Below are positions 57,457-64,000 of a stretch of DNA of 64,000 nucleotides, one piece after another. Position 1 is the stretch's first letter. Each line of letters starts with the position of its first letter. A model generated the notes under the pieces. That model was given only the letters and a program-made list of their open reading frames with translations, was not told where the DNA came from and made no database searches. The stretch spans positions 3,410,001-3,474,000 of the forward strand of contig CP099650.1 of NCBI GenBank assembly GCA_024123915.1, given 5' to 3'. The position numbers and the translations under genes were made by a program. The stretch is from Oxalobacteraceae bacterium OTU3CAMAD1 (GTDB taxonomy: Bacteria; Pseudomonadota; Gammaproteobacteria; Burkholderiales; Burkholderiaceae_D).

Positions 57457-59999
57457 CGGCGGTACGCGATCTCCCCAGCTCCCTGCCACGGCCGGCGGGA
57501 GAGCTCGAACAACTTGAACGGGTCTGGCGTACGCCGCGCGGACTGGCCTTCCTCACGTCTGTCAACAACACCAATATCGGGCTGCTGTATATCGGCACCG
57601 CGCTGCTGTTCTTCATCCTCGCCGGCATCCTGGGGCTGATGATCAGGGCGCAGCTGGCGGTTCCGGAGAGCGCCTTGCTCAGCGCCGGAACGTACAACCA
57701 GGTGTTCACCATGCACGGCACGGTGATGATGTTCCTGTTCGCGATTCCGGTGGTCGAGGCGATCGCCGTGTTCCTGTTGCCCGGCATGCTGGGCGCGCGC
57801 GACCTGCCGTTCCCGCGCCTGTCGGCCTACGCGTTCTGGGCCTACGCGGTGGGAGGCCTCGGATTTTTCATCAGCCTGTTCTGGGGGCTGGCGCCGGACG
57901 GCGGCTGGTTCATGTACCCGCCGTTGACGGGCAAGGAGTATTCGCCCGGCCTGAACGCCGATTTCTGGCTGCTGGGCATAGGCTTCATCGAGATCTCGGC
58001 GATCGCCGGCGCCATCGAGCTGATTGTCGGCATACTGTTTACGCGCGCGCCGGGCATGACCTTGGGCCGCATGCCTGTGTATGCGTGGGCCATGCTGGTG
58101 GTGGGCGTGATGATCGTGTTTGCGTTCCCGGCGGTCATCGCCGGCACCACCTTGCTGGAACTGGAGCGGGCCTACGACTGGCCGTTCTTCATTCCCGCGC
58201 GCGGCGGCGACCCGCTGCTGTGGCAGCACCTGTTCTGGTTCTTCGGCCACCCCGAGGTGTATATCATTTTCCTGCCGGCGGCCGGCATGGTCTCGACGAT
58301 GATCCCGGCGCTGGCCGGCACGCCGCTGGTGGGGCACCGTTCGATCGTCGCGGCGCTGGTGGCGGTGGGCTTCTTCAGTTTCGCGCTGTGGGCGCACCAT
58401 ATGTTCACGGCCGGCCTGGGGCTGCTGGAAACGAGCCTGGTGTCGGCGGCCAGCATGGCGGTGGCGATACCGACCGGCGTGCAGGTGTTCGCGTGGATCG
58501 CCACGCTGTGGCGCGGCCAGGTGCGCATCAACGCGCCGACCCTGTTCCTGCTCGGCTTCATGTTCATCTTCGTGCTGGGCGGCCTGACCGGCGTGATGGT
58601 GGCGGTGCTGCCGTTCGACTGGCAGGTGCACGACACCTATTTCATCGTCGCCCACCTGCACTATGTGCTGATCGGCGGCCTGGTGTTCCCGATGTTCGCG
58701 GCGCTGTATTACTGGATGCCGCTGTTGAACGGCAACCGCATGTCGGAGCCCGTGGCGCGCTGGGTGTTCGGGCTGATGTTCGGCGGGATGAACCTGGCGT
58801 TCTTCCCGATGCATATCACCGGTTTGCTGGGCATGCCGCGCCGGGTGTACACCTACTCGCCGGAGATGGGATGGGACTTCTTGAACCTTTTATCCAGCAT
58901 CGGCGCCTTTGCCCTGGCGCTGGGCGTGTTGGTGTTTATCGTCGACGCGGTGCGCACCTTGCGCCTGCCGGAACGCGAGCATGGCAATCCATGGAACGCG
59001 TCCACGCTCGAATGGCTGCCGGCCGACGATTACGCCACGCGCAGCATTCCGCAGGTGGAGTCGCGCGACCCGTTGTGGGATCGTCCGCAACTGGCGCGGG
59101 AAGTGGAAGAGGGCGCGCACTGGCTGCCAAATACCGCGACCGGGCGGCGCGAGTCCATCGTCACGAGTCCCGTAAGCGCGCGTCCGCTATATCTGCTGGT
59201 GCTCCCGGGTGATAGCTGGTGGCCGTTCGCCGCCGCCGTCGGCACGGCCGGCTTCTTCCTGCTGTTGACGATCAAAATGACCTTGGTCGCGTGGGTCTGC
59301 GGGATCGTCGCGGTGGCCTCGGTGCTGGCGTGGATGTGGCAATCCGACACGCCGCCGGCGCAGCGCACGGCCAAGGTGGCGGATAACGTCGCGCTGCCGG
59401 TCGGCGTCACCGGCACGGCCTCGCACTCGTGGTGGGGGACCGTCATCATGCTGGTGGTGGACGGCACCATCTTCGCCTCCTTCCTGTTCGCCCATATCCA
59501 CATATCAATGCGGCTGGAAGTGTGTCCGCCGCCGGGCAGCCGGCTGCCCGAACCGTTTTGGCCGTTGCTGTCGTGCGGCCTGCTGTTGGCCGGGTCGCTG
59601 CTGATCGAATGGACCCGGCGCACCTGTGCGGTCGCGCCGGCGAAACCGGGCAAGGCGCCACGCCGGGGGCAGGGCTGGCAAAGGTTGGCGATCGCGCTGG
59701 CGTTGGCGTGCGTGCTGGGCTCCTTCGGACTCGATCTGCGCGGCCAGGCGCTGGCGGGACTCGATCCGACCGGCCACGCGTGGGGGGCGACCGTGGCGGC
59801 GATGCTCGCCTATCAGGGGCTGCACGCGGTGTTGCTGTTCATCCTGGCGTGCTATTTGTTGGCCCGCTCCTGGACCGGCAGGTTGGAGCCGGCCAGCCGC
59901 GCCACGCTGGATAACTGCGCGCTGGTGTGGCATTACGCCACACTGCAGGGATTCGTCATCGCGGCGGCGGTGCAATGGCTGCCAAAACTGATGGGATGA
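57453..59999 (+). CDS. Cytochrome c oxidase subunit I fused to subunit III
   Basis: An 848-residue protein. Residues 1 to about 560 are a heme-copper oxidase subunit I with all catalytic ligands: a histidine in MHGTVMMF, the CuB histidine and cross-linked tyrosine in GHPEVY, the CuB pair in WAHHMF, and the heme histidines in VAHLHYVLIGG. From about 575 on is a subunit III-like part with five or so helices (HSWWGTVIMLVVDGT; ALVWHYATLQGF). The fusion resembles CoxA-CoxC proteins of alternative caa3 oxidases. Assembly genes (ctaG, Sco) are not in this operon. The stop overlaps the next gene. Confidence 0.95.
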   Translation: MTAVRDLPSSLPRPAGELEQLERVWRTPRGLAFLTSVNNTNIGLLYIGTALLFFILAGILGLMIRAQLAVPESALLSAGTYNQVFTMHGTVMMFLFAIPVVEAIAVFLLPGMLGARDLPFPRLSAYAFWAYAVGGLGFFISLFWGLAPDGGWFMYPPLTGKEYSPGLNADFWLLGIGFIEISAIAGAIELIVGILFTRAPGMTLGRMPVYAWAMLVVGVMIVFAFPAVIAGTTLLELERAYDWPFFIPARGGDPLLWQHLFWFFGHPEVYIIFLPAAGMVSTMIPALAGTPLVGHRSIVAALVAVGFFSFALWAHHMFTAGLGLLETSLVSAASMAVAIPTGVQVFAWIATLWRGQVRINAPTLFLLGFMFIFVLGGLTGVMVAVLPFDWQVHDTYFIVAHLHYVLIGGLVFPMFAALYYWMPLLNGNRMSEPVARWVFGLMFGGMNLAFFPMHITGLLGMPRRVYTYSPEMGWDFLNLLSSIGAFALALGVLVFIVDAVRTLRLPEREHGNPWNASTLEWLPADDYATRSIPQVESRDPLWDRPQLAREVEEGAHWLPNTATGRRESIVTSPVSARPLYLLVLPGDSWWPFAAAVGTAGFFLLLTIKMTLVAWVCGIVAVASVLAWMWQSDTPPAQRTAKVADNVALPVGVTGTASHSWWGTVIMLVVDGTIFASFLFAHIHISMRLEVCPPPGSRLPEPFWPLLSCGLLLAGSLLIEWTRRTCAVAPAKPGKAPRRGQGWQRLAIALALACVLGSFGLDLRGQALAGLDPTGHAWGATVAAMLAYQGLHAVLLFILACYLLARSWTGRLEPASRATLDNCALVWHYATLQGFVIAAAVQWLPKLMG

Positions 60000-60331
60000 T
60001 CATGCGCACCCAGGACCGGCTTTTGAGAAAAATGACGCTGGCGGTGGCCCCGCTGCTGATCTGGGCCGCGCACTTCTTCTTTTGCTATGCGTGGACGGCG
60101 GCGGCCTGCCAGCGGGGTGGCGATCCCGCCTTGGCGCTGGGAGTGGCGTCGGTGCTGGCGGTGGGCGCGGCGGCGATGCTGCTGGCGCGCGCGCTGCGGC
60201 GGGTATGCCGCGCGCCGCAGCCTGTGCGCCTGATCGACTGGGTCCACTTCGCGTCGGCGGCGCTGGCGCTGGCGGCCATCCTGTGGACTTGCGTGCCGAT
60301 GCTGATGCTGGAGATGTGTACGGGGCCGTGA
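59996..60331 (+). CDS. Small membrane protein of the oxidase operon
   Basis: A 111-residue protein with three or four hydrophobic segments (about 15-32, 45-62, 85-102) and WAAHFFFCYAWTAAAC in the first. ATG at 59996 overlaps the oxidase stop (ATGA); ATG at 60002 is possible. Genes of this size and topology often end caa3-type operons, but I do not recognise a named subunit. It may be a subunit IV-like stabiliser; function not shown. Confidence 0.8.
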   Translation: MIMRTQDRLLRKMTLAVAPLLIWAAHFFFCYAWTAAACQRGGDPALALGVASVLAVGAAAMLLARALRRVCRAPQPVRLIDWVHFASAALALAAILWTCVPMLMLEMCTGP

Positions 60332-60435
60332 CGGCGCCGGAAAAGCTTTGTGACAAAGCGCGTACCTTTTTTGTTAAATATTGTGCTACATTGCTTTGTT
60401 TTCTTTTCCGAGCGGTGCCCGCGCCGCGCCGACAC

Positions 60436-61332
60436 ATGCATGTAAAGCATTCGCTGTACGCGTTCCTGTTGTTGATGTTCGCGCTGTTCGCCTTGTACTT
60501 CTATTCCAGCTTTCCACGCCACGCGGGAGCGGCGGGGGCTTCGCATCGGTCAGACGCCTGGTTGGGCAATCCCCGCGCGATGCTCCACGCGCCATCGAGC
60601 GATCCGGCGCACACCGATCCTGCCGCGTCCGGACCGATCGTGCCGTTGGCGACCCAAATCGATCGTCTGATTTCCTCAGGTGTTCCGTCCGACGCGCTGC
60701 GCGCTTACTGGCTGGTGCAGGCCTGCGTCGACATCGCGGAAAAAGGCACGCTGCTGAAGGTGGACGCGCAAAGCGAGACGCATTTACGCGGCTTGACAGA
60801 CGAGGAGTATCAGGCGCAGAGGGCACTTTGCGCCGGCATGACGGAACGTATCAAAATGTCGCGCCTTGACCATCTGGCGATGGCTGCCAGGGCTGGGGTG
60901 AGCGGGGCGGATGACGCGTTCCTGCGTGCCGGTCCTTTCGGCGATCGGGGCGCGTTGAAGACGCGGCCCGACGATCCGCTGGTCAAGGCATGGCTTGTCG
61001 AGGCCGAGCAGCTGCTAACGGCGCACGCGGAGGCGGGCGACATGTCGAGCATGCTGACCTTGATGCAGGAGTACAGCGGCCATGGGGAGACGCTGGACCC
61101 CGACCCGGCGCTGGCGCTGCGCTATACCTACGCGGTGAGCGAGATCTTCGATAGCATGTTGAGCCGGAGCGACTCGAAGTTCCCCAATCCCTACAAGGCG
61201 GAGGTGGACCGGGCGTTGAAGGGACCACTGTCGACGCAGCAGGTGACCACGGCGATCGCCGCCGGCAAGGACATGGCGGAAAAGGCGGCCGAGCTGCAGG
61301 CGAAGAATCGCGCCATCGCGGCTAGCCGATAG
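60436..61332 (+). CDS. Membrane-anchored protein of unknown function
   Basis: A 298-residue protein with an N-terminal signal anchor (about 6-24; YAFLLLMFALFALYFY) and a long periplasmic, largely helical domain with few cysteines and scattered charged patches. No catalytic motif stands out. Segments such as LTDEEYQAQRALCAGMTERI and DPDPALALRYTYAVSEIFD suggest tetratricopeptide-like or Sel1-like helices, without clear repeats. ATG at 60436 is preferred because translation upstream runs into unlikely sequence. The 104-base gap before it is AT-rich. Confidence 0.75.
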   Translation: MHVKHSLYAFLLLMFALFALYFYSSFPRHAGAAGASHRSDAWLGNPRAMLHAPSSDPAHTDPAASGPIVPLATQIDRLISSGVPSDALRAYWLVQACVDIAEKGTLLKVDAQSETHLRGLTDEEYQAQRALCAGMTERIKMSRLDHLAMAARAGVSGADDAFLRAGPFGDRGALKTRPDDPLVKAWLVEAEQLLTAHAEAGDMSSMLTLMQEYSGHGETLDPDPALALRYTYAVSEIFDSMLSRSDSKFPNPYKAEVDRALKGPLSTQQVTTAIAAGKDMAEKAAELQAKNRAIAASR

Positions 61333-61348
61333 GAGCAGAGACCGGACG

Positions 61349-61990
61349 ATGGGCAAGCCTACTTCTTACGATGTCGCCACGGAGTTGCTGGCGGACTGGC
61401 TTGCCGCGCGTTCGATCGCGCGCGGCCTGCCGCTGCCGGTACCCGATAGCGGTGGACTGCGCGTCGACACGGGATCGCCCAGTGAAGTCCGGCGCTATGT
61501 GTTCGCCGGGCCGGTGCCGGAAATACGCGAGCTGGCCAGGTCGATCACGCAACCGCGCATCTATATCAAAATGATCGGGCCAGCGGAACAACTACTGGAA
61601 CTCGTGCCGCCCGCATGGCAATTGCAGCCCGGCGCCCACGTGATGATCCATGACGGCAGGCAGGATGCGCGGCCCGCCTTGCCGTTGGGGTATCGGCTGG
61701 AACTGGTCGCCGACGACTTCACCACCGTGGCCCGCATTTTCAGCGTCGACGACGACCTGGCCGCCAGCGGCTATGCGGCGGAATACAACGGGACATTCAT
61801 CTTTGACCGAATCATCGTCGAGGAGGGGCATCAGCGACGAGGACTGGGCAAGGCGATGATGGCGGTGCTGGGGGCGGCGCAACGCTCGCGCGCCGCGCGG
61901 CGCGTTCTCGTGGCGACCGATGCAGGGCGCGCACTGTATTCAACGTTAGGCTGGACTGCCATTGCGCCATATTCCACCGTGGTGATTTAG
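61349..61990 (+). CDS. GNAT-family acetyltransferase with extra N-terminal domain
   Basis: A 213-residue protein. The C-terminal half has the GNAT acetyl-CoA site (VEEGHQRRGLGKAMMAVLG) and the closing motif ALYSTLGWTAIAPYS. The first 120 residues form a separate domain containing VRRYVFAGPVPEIRELARSI, seen in some fused acetyltransferases of unknown substrate. ATG at 61349 follows AGGAGCAGAG, 16 bases after the previous gene, with which it is probably co-transcribed. Confidence 0.85.
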   Translation: MGKPTSYDVATELLADWLAARSIARGLPLPVPDSGGLRVDTGSPSEVRRYVFAGPVPEIRELARSITQPRIYIKMIGPAEQLLELVPPAWQLQPGAHVMIHDGRQDARPALPLGYRLELVADDFTTVARIFSVDDDLAASGYAAEYNGTFIFDRIIVEEGHQRRGLGKAMMAVLGAAQRSRAARRVLVATDAGRALYSTLGWTAIAPYSTVVI

Positions 61991-62021
61991 TACGCCGCTT
62001 AAAGCGTTGCTTAAAAAAGAA

Positions 62022-62050
62022 TTGACACAAATGCATTTAAATAGAATAGT
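62022..62050 (+). promoter_or_regulatory. Promoter of the esterase gene
   Basis: A consensus TTGACA (62022-62027) and AATAGT (62045-62050) are 17 bases apart in AT-rich DNA. The start codon is at 62098. Confidence 0.65.
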
Positions 62051-62092
62051 CCGGAGTAGACTACCGATCCACTTCCCTGACGGAGGACTATT
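62045..62092 (+). promoter_or_regulatory. Inverted repeat overlapping the esterase ribosome site
   Basis: AATAGTCC (62045-62052) and GGACTATT (62085-62092) are perfect complements. The right half overlaps the ribosome site GGAGG at 62082-62086. If the transcript includes the left half, pairing would mask the site; otherwise it could act as a DNA operator. Confidence 0.4.
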
Positions 62093-62097
62093 CACTG

Positions 62098-63615
62098 ATG
62101 AAAAACCATTCCACCCTCTTGCGTTGCATGTGGGTCGTCCTTGCGCTCCTGGCATGTTCTATGAATGCGATTGCCCAGGATCTGCCCGGCAAGCGTGTCG
62201 CACTCCGGTCAGAAATTTTGAAGGAAGAAAGAATCATCCAGGTGCTGCTGCCGGAGGGTTACAAACCCGGGTCACAAGAAAAGTACGATGTGTTGTACCT
62301 TTTGGATGGCGATTCGAACCTGCAAACCATCGCCGCTATCCAGCAGTTCATCCAGAATCATAACGGCATGCCGCCCGTTATTATGGTGGCAGTGTTCAAT
62401 ACCGATCGCAATCGCGACCTCTCGCCCACCCACATGGCTGGCTTGGCTTCATCGGGCGGAGCGGATAAGTTCCTGGCATTTTTGAAAAAGGAACTTGTCC
62501 CCTACATTAACAAATCCTACCCCGTGAGCGGCAATGCCATCTTGTATGGTCATTCATTTGGTGGCTTGTTCGCGATGTATGCGCTGCTTGAGGAGCCACT
62601 GCTCTTTAAATATTACTTGGCAGTTGATCCGAGTTTTTTTTGGGACGGCAACTATCTGAACAAACTTGCGGTCGATAAGCTGAGCGCATCGTCGGGAAAA
62701 TCACTTTTCATCGCCGGACGCGACGAAGGCGGCATCAAGCAGATGGGGATTTCATCCATGGACGCTGTCCTGAAAGAGAAGGCGCCCAAGGAGCTGAACT
62801 GGAAAATCGCATCCTATCCTGAAGAGGACCACGGATCGATACGACTGAAAAGTGTGTACGACGGGCTGAGGTTTTTCTACGATGGCTTCGGCAATCAAGG
62901 CGTTCAGTTTCATCCAATGAATGGCATCGTTCTGAAGGATAAGCCTTACAAAATCTATTATTTCGGGCCGCCGCAAGAGGTGCGTTATACCAGTGACGGC
63001 AGCGAACCTACCTCCGCAGCCCCCATCATGGGCGCTGAAGCCACTTTAACGAACGGCGCGAAATTTTCCGCCAAGTCCCTCGGCCGCAAGGACCGGTATA
63101 ACAAGGCCACTGTTGGCGAGTTCAAACTGGGAACAACGCTCGCTGCAAGCGCCAAGCCGGCGAATGTGAAGCCGGGCGGCTACCGCTATTCCTATTACGA
63201 AGGGGAGTGGGACGAGCTGCCGGACTTCGGGAAGTTGAAACCCGTTCAGTCTGGTTTCGCAGACAAGGATTTCAGTGTGAATAAACTTCGACGGCAAACC
63301 AACTTTGCATGCCTGATTGAGGGTTATATCGAGATTCAGAGGGACGGCTACTACATCTTCGTGCTGGATTCGGATGATGGCTCGAAACTGTTTTTGGGAG
63401 ACACGCAACTGATCGCCTATGATGGATTGCACGGTGATGGGAAGCCGAAAACCTATATGCTTCCATTGGAGAAGGGCTTTTATCCAATTCGGATGGAGTA
63501 CTTCCAGAGAGGCGGCGGCGCCAATCTGAAGCTGGATTATGTGGTGCCTGGTGAGGAGCCACCGCGTCCGGTTCCTGTTCCGTTTGAGCTTCAATACGGA
63601 GTCATTGACAACTAG
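62098..63615 (+). CDS. Secreted esterase with chitobiase-like and PA14 domains
   Basis: A 505-residue protein with a signal peptide (about 1-27, ending NAIAQ) and a catalytic alpha/beta-hydrolase domain of the esterase D type (about 30-270). The nucleophile serine is in YGHSFGGLF, an acidic residue follows in a DPSFFWDGN context, and the histidine is in EEDHGSIR. Then comes a short beta module like the chitobiase C-terminal domain (about 280-340; VRYTSDGSEPTS) and a PA14 domain (about 355-500; YYIFVLDSDDGSKLFLGD). PA14 modules bind carbohydrate. Codon use is more AT-rich than neighbours, and the arrangement is common in Bacteroidetes, so acquisition by transfer is possible. It overlaps the convergent argP-like gene by 14 bases. 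Confidence 0.88.
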   Translation: MKNHSTLLRCMWVVLALLACSMNAIAQDLPGKRVALRSEILKEERIIQVLLPEGYKPGSQEKYDVLYLLDGDSNLQTIAAIQQFIQNHNGMPPVIMVAVFNTDRNRDLSPTHMAGLASSGGADKFLAFLKKELVPYINKSYPVSGNAILYGHSFGGLFAMYALLEEPLLFKYYLAVDPSFFWDGNYLNKLAVDKLSASSGKSLFIAGRDEGGIKQMGISSMDAVLKEKAPKELNWKIASYPEEDHGSIRLKSVYDGLRFFYDGFGNQGVQFHPMNGIVLKDKPYKIYYFGPPQEVRYTSDGSEPTSAAPIMGAEATLTNGAKFSAKSLGRKDRYNKATVGEFKLGTTLAASAKPANVKPGGYRYSYYEGEWDELPDFGKLKPVQSGFADKDFSVNKLRRQTNFACLIEGYIEIQRDGYYIFVLDSDDGSKLFLGDTQLIAYDGLHGDGKPKTYMLPLEKGFYPIRMEYFQRGGGANLKLDYVVPGEEPPRPVPVPFELQYGVIDN

Positions 63616-64000
63616 CTGGCACCCGTTGCGAGGGTTGACCAAACCCGCACTTCTGGACCAATTGCCGGGCGGCGGTTCGCACTGCGTTGCTCAAGACGTC
63701 CAATGCCGAAGACTGTACCTGCCATCGATGGAAGTACAGCTTGATGTCGAAGTGTGCGCCCGGATGTATTTCGACCAGCTCGCCGCTGGCGACAAAGTCT
63801 TTTGCCATATGCTCGGGAATCATTCCCCAACCAAGTCCCCGCCGTGCGATATGCAGGAAGGCGGGCGTTGACGGGACGAAGTGCGACGGTGGTTGCATGC
63901 GTCGCGCGGTGAGGGACTCGATGAAGTCCGCTTGCATTCCGTCCTTGGCGTTATAGACGAGAACCGGGGCTTTTGCCAACGTGTCCGCGTTGACGCCCGC
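63602..64000 (-). CDS. argP: LysR-family regulator, ArgP-like, C-terminal part
   Basis: The last 132 residues of a LysR-type regulator whose 5' part is beyond the window. The effector-binding domain contains APVLVYNAKDGMQADFI, VPSTPAFLHIARRGLGWGMIP and LVEIHPGAHFDIKLYFHRWQ, matching the second subdomain of ArgP (IciA), the lysine/arginine-responsive activator of exporter and biosynthesis genes. The partner exporter often encoded divergently would lie outside the window. Confidence 0.8.
   Translation of the reverse strand, partial: AGVNADTLAKAPVLVYNAKDGMQADFIESLTARRMQPPSHFVPSTPAFLHIARRGLGWGMIPEHMAKDFVASGELVEIHPGAHFDIKLYFHRWQVQSSALDVLSNAVRTAARQLVQKCGFGQPSQRVPASCQ

Overview
The window is a high-GC chromosomal segment from a betaproteobacterium, most likely of the Oxalobacteraceae (Massilia/Duganella/Janthinobacterium group). 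The main evidence is gene content and order: pheT end-ihfA-merR, smc-zipA-ligA, a gcvT-gcvH-gcvP operon behind a tandem glycine riboswitch, urtABCDE behind a porin, and type IV minor pilin genes ending in pilY1. The family is inferred from this order and from remembered protein resemblance, not from a database search. No rRNA, tRNA, CRISPR array, insertion sequence or prophage was seen.

Layout. 1-6.3 kb: end of pheT, ihfA and a MerR regulator; a NarL-type response regulator with a CHASE3 histidine kinase; a Crp/Fnr regulator on the minus strand; an OmpR-type regulator with a sensor kinase whose periplasmic domain has shrunk to a short linker. 6.5-14.6 kb: a tightly coupled pilin/minor-pilin operon (pilE-like, fimT/gspH-like, pilV, pilW, pilX, pilY1). 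14.7-20.7 kb: prfC, then minus-strand xth, histidine phosphatase and nnrD, then small membrane proteins and a cupin. 20.8-23 kb: a secreted Cache-like protein next to a chemoreceptor with an altered signalling tip. 23-28.2 kb: the glycine cleavage operon with riboswitch and a near-consensus promoter. 28.2-35.5 kb: a ClpP-like protease, a small disordered protein, a second chemoreceptor, a DUF1631 protein, a LysE exporter and a PAP2 phosphatase. 35.6-44.3 kb: smc, zipA, ligA, def and an AI-2E-type transporter. 44.3-48.1 kb: small and hypothetical genes, a two-lobed aspartic-protease-like exported protein and topoisomerase IB. 48.3-55 kb: porin plus urea ABC transporter. 55.1-60.3 kb: c-type cytochromes and a caa3-type oxidase with fused subunits I and III. 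60.4-64 kb: an unknown anchored protein, an acetyltransferase, a lower-GC secreted esterase with a PA14 domain, and the 3' part of an argP-like LysR gene.

The stretch is mostly ordinary chromosome. Four themes connect its genes: signal transduction (two two-component pairs, two chemoreceptors, a Crp-type regulator), surface pili, one-carbon and nitrogen scavenging (glycine cleavage, urea uptake), and respiration. Two families of dispersed inverted repeats sit between genes: a REP/BIME-like family at four loci, mostly between convergent genes, and a GGGTC-type hairpin family at three loci, one of which appears to supply the start codon of an acetyltransferase.

I found no clear new multi-gene system. 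The best leads are a duplicated helix-hairpin-helix unit in LigA, the sensor-less kinase beside a PhoP-box-like direct repeat in front of the pilin operon, the Cache protein paired with a tip-altered chemoreceptor, the two-lobed DTG protease, and the cytochrome c domain duplicated across a divergent promoter. No stretch over 300 bases lacks a gene except 27732-28223, which holds the glycine riboswitch and two promoter regions.
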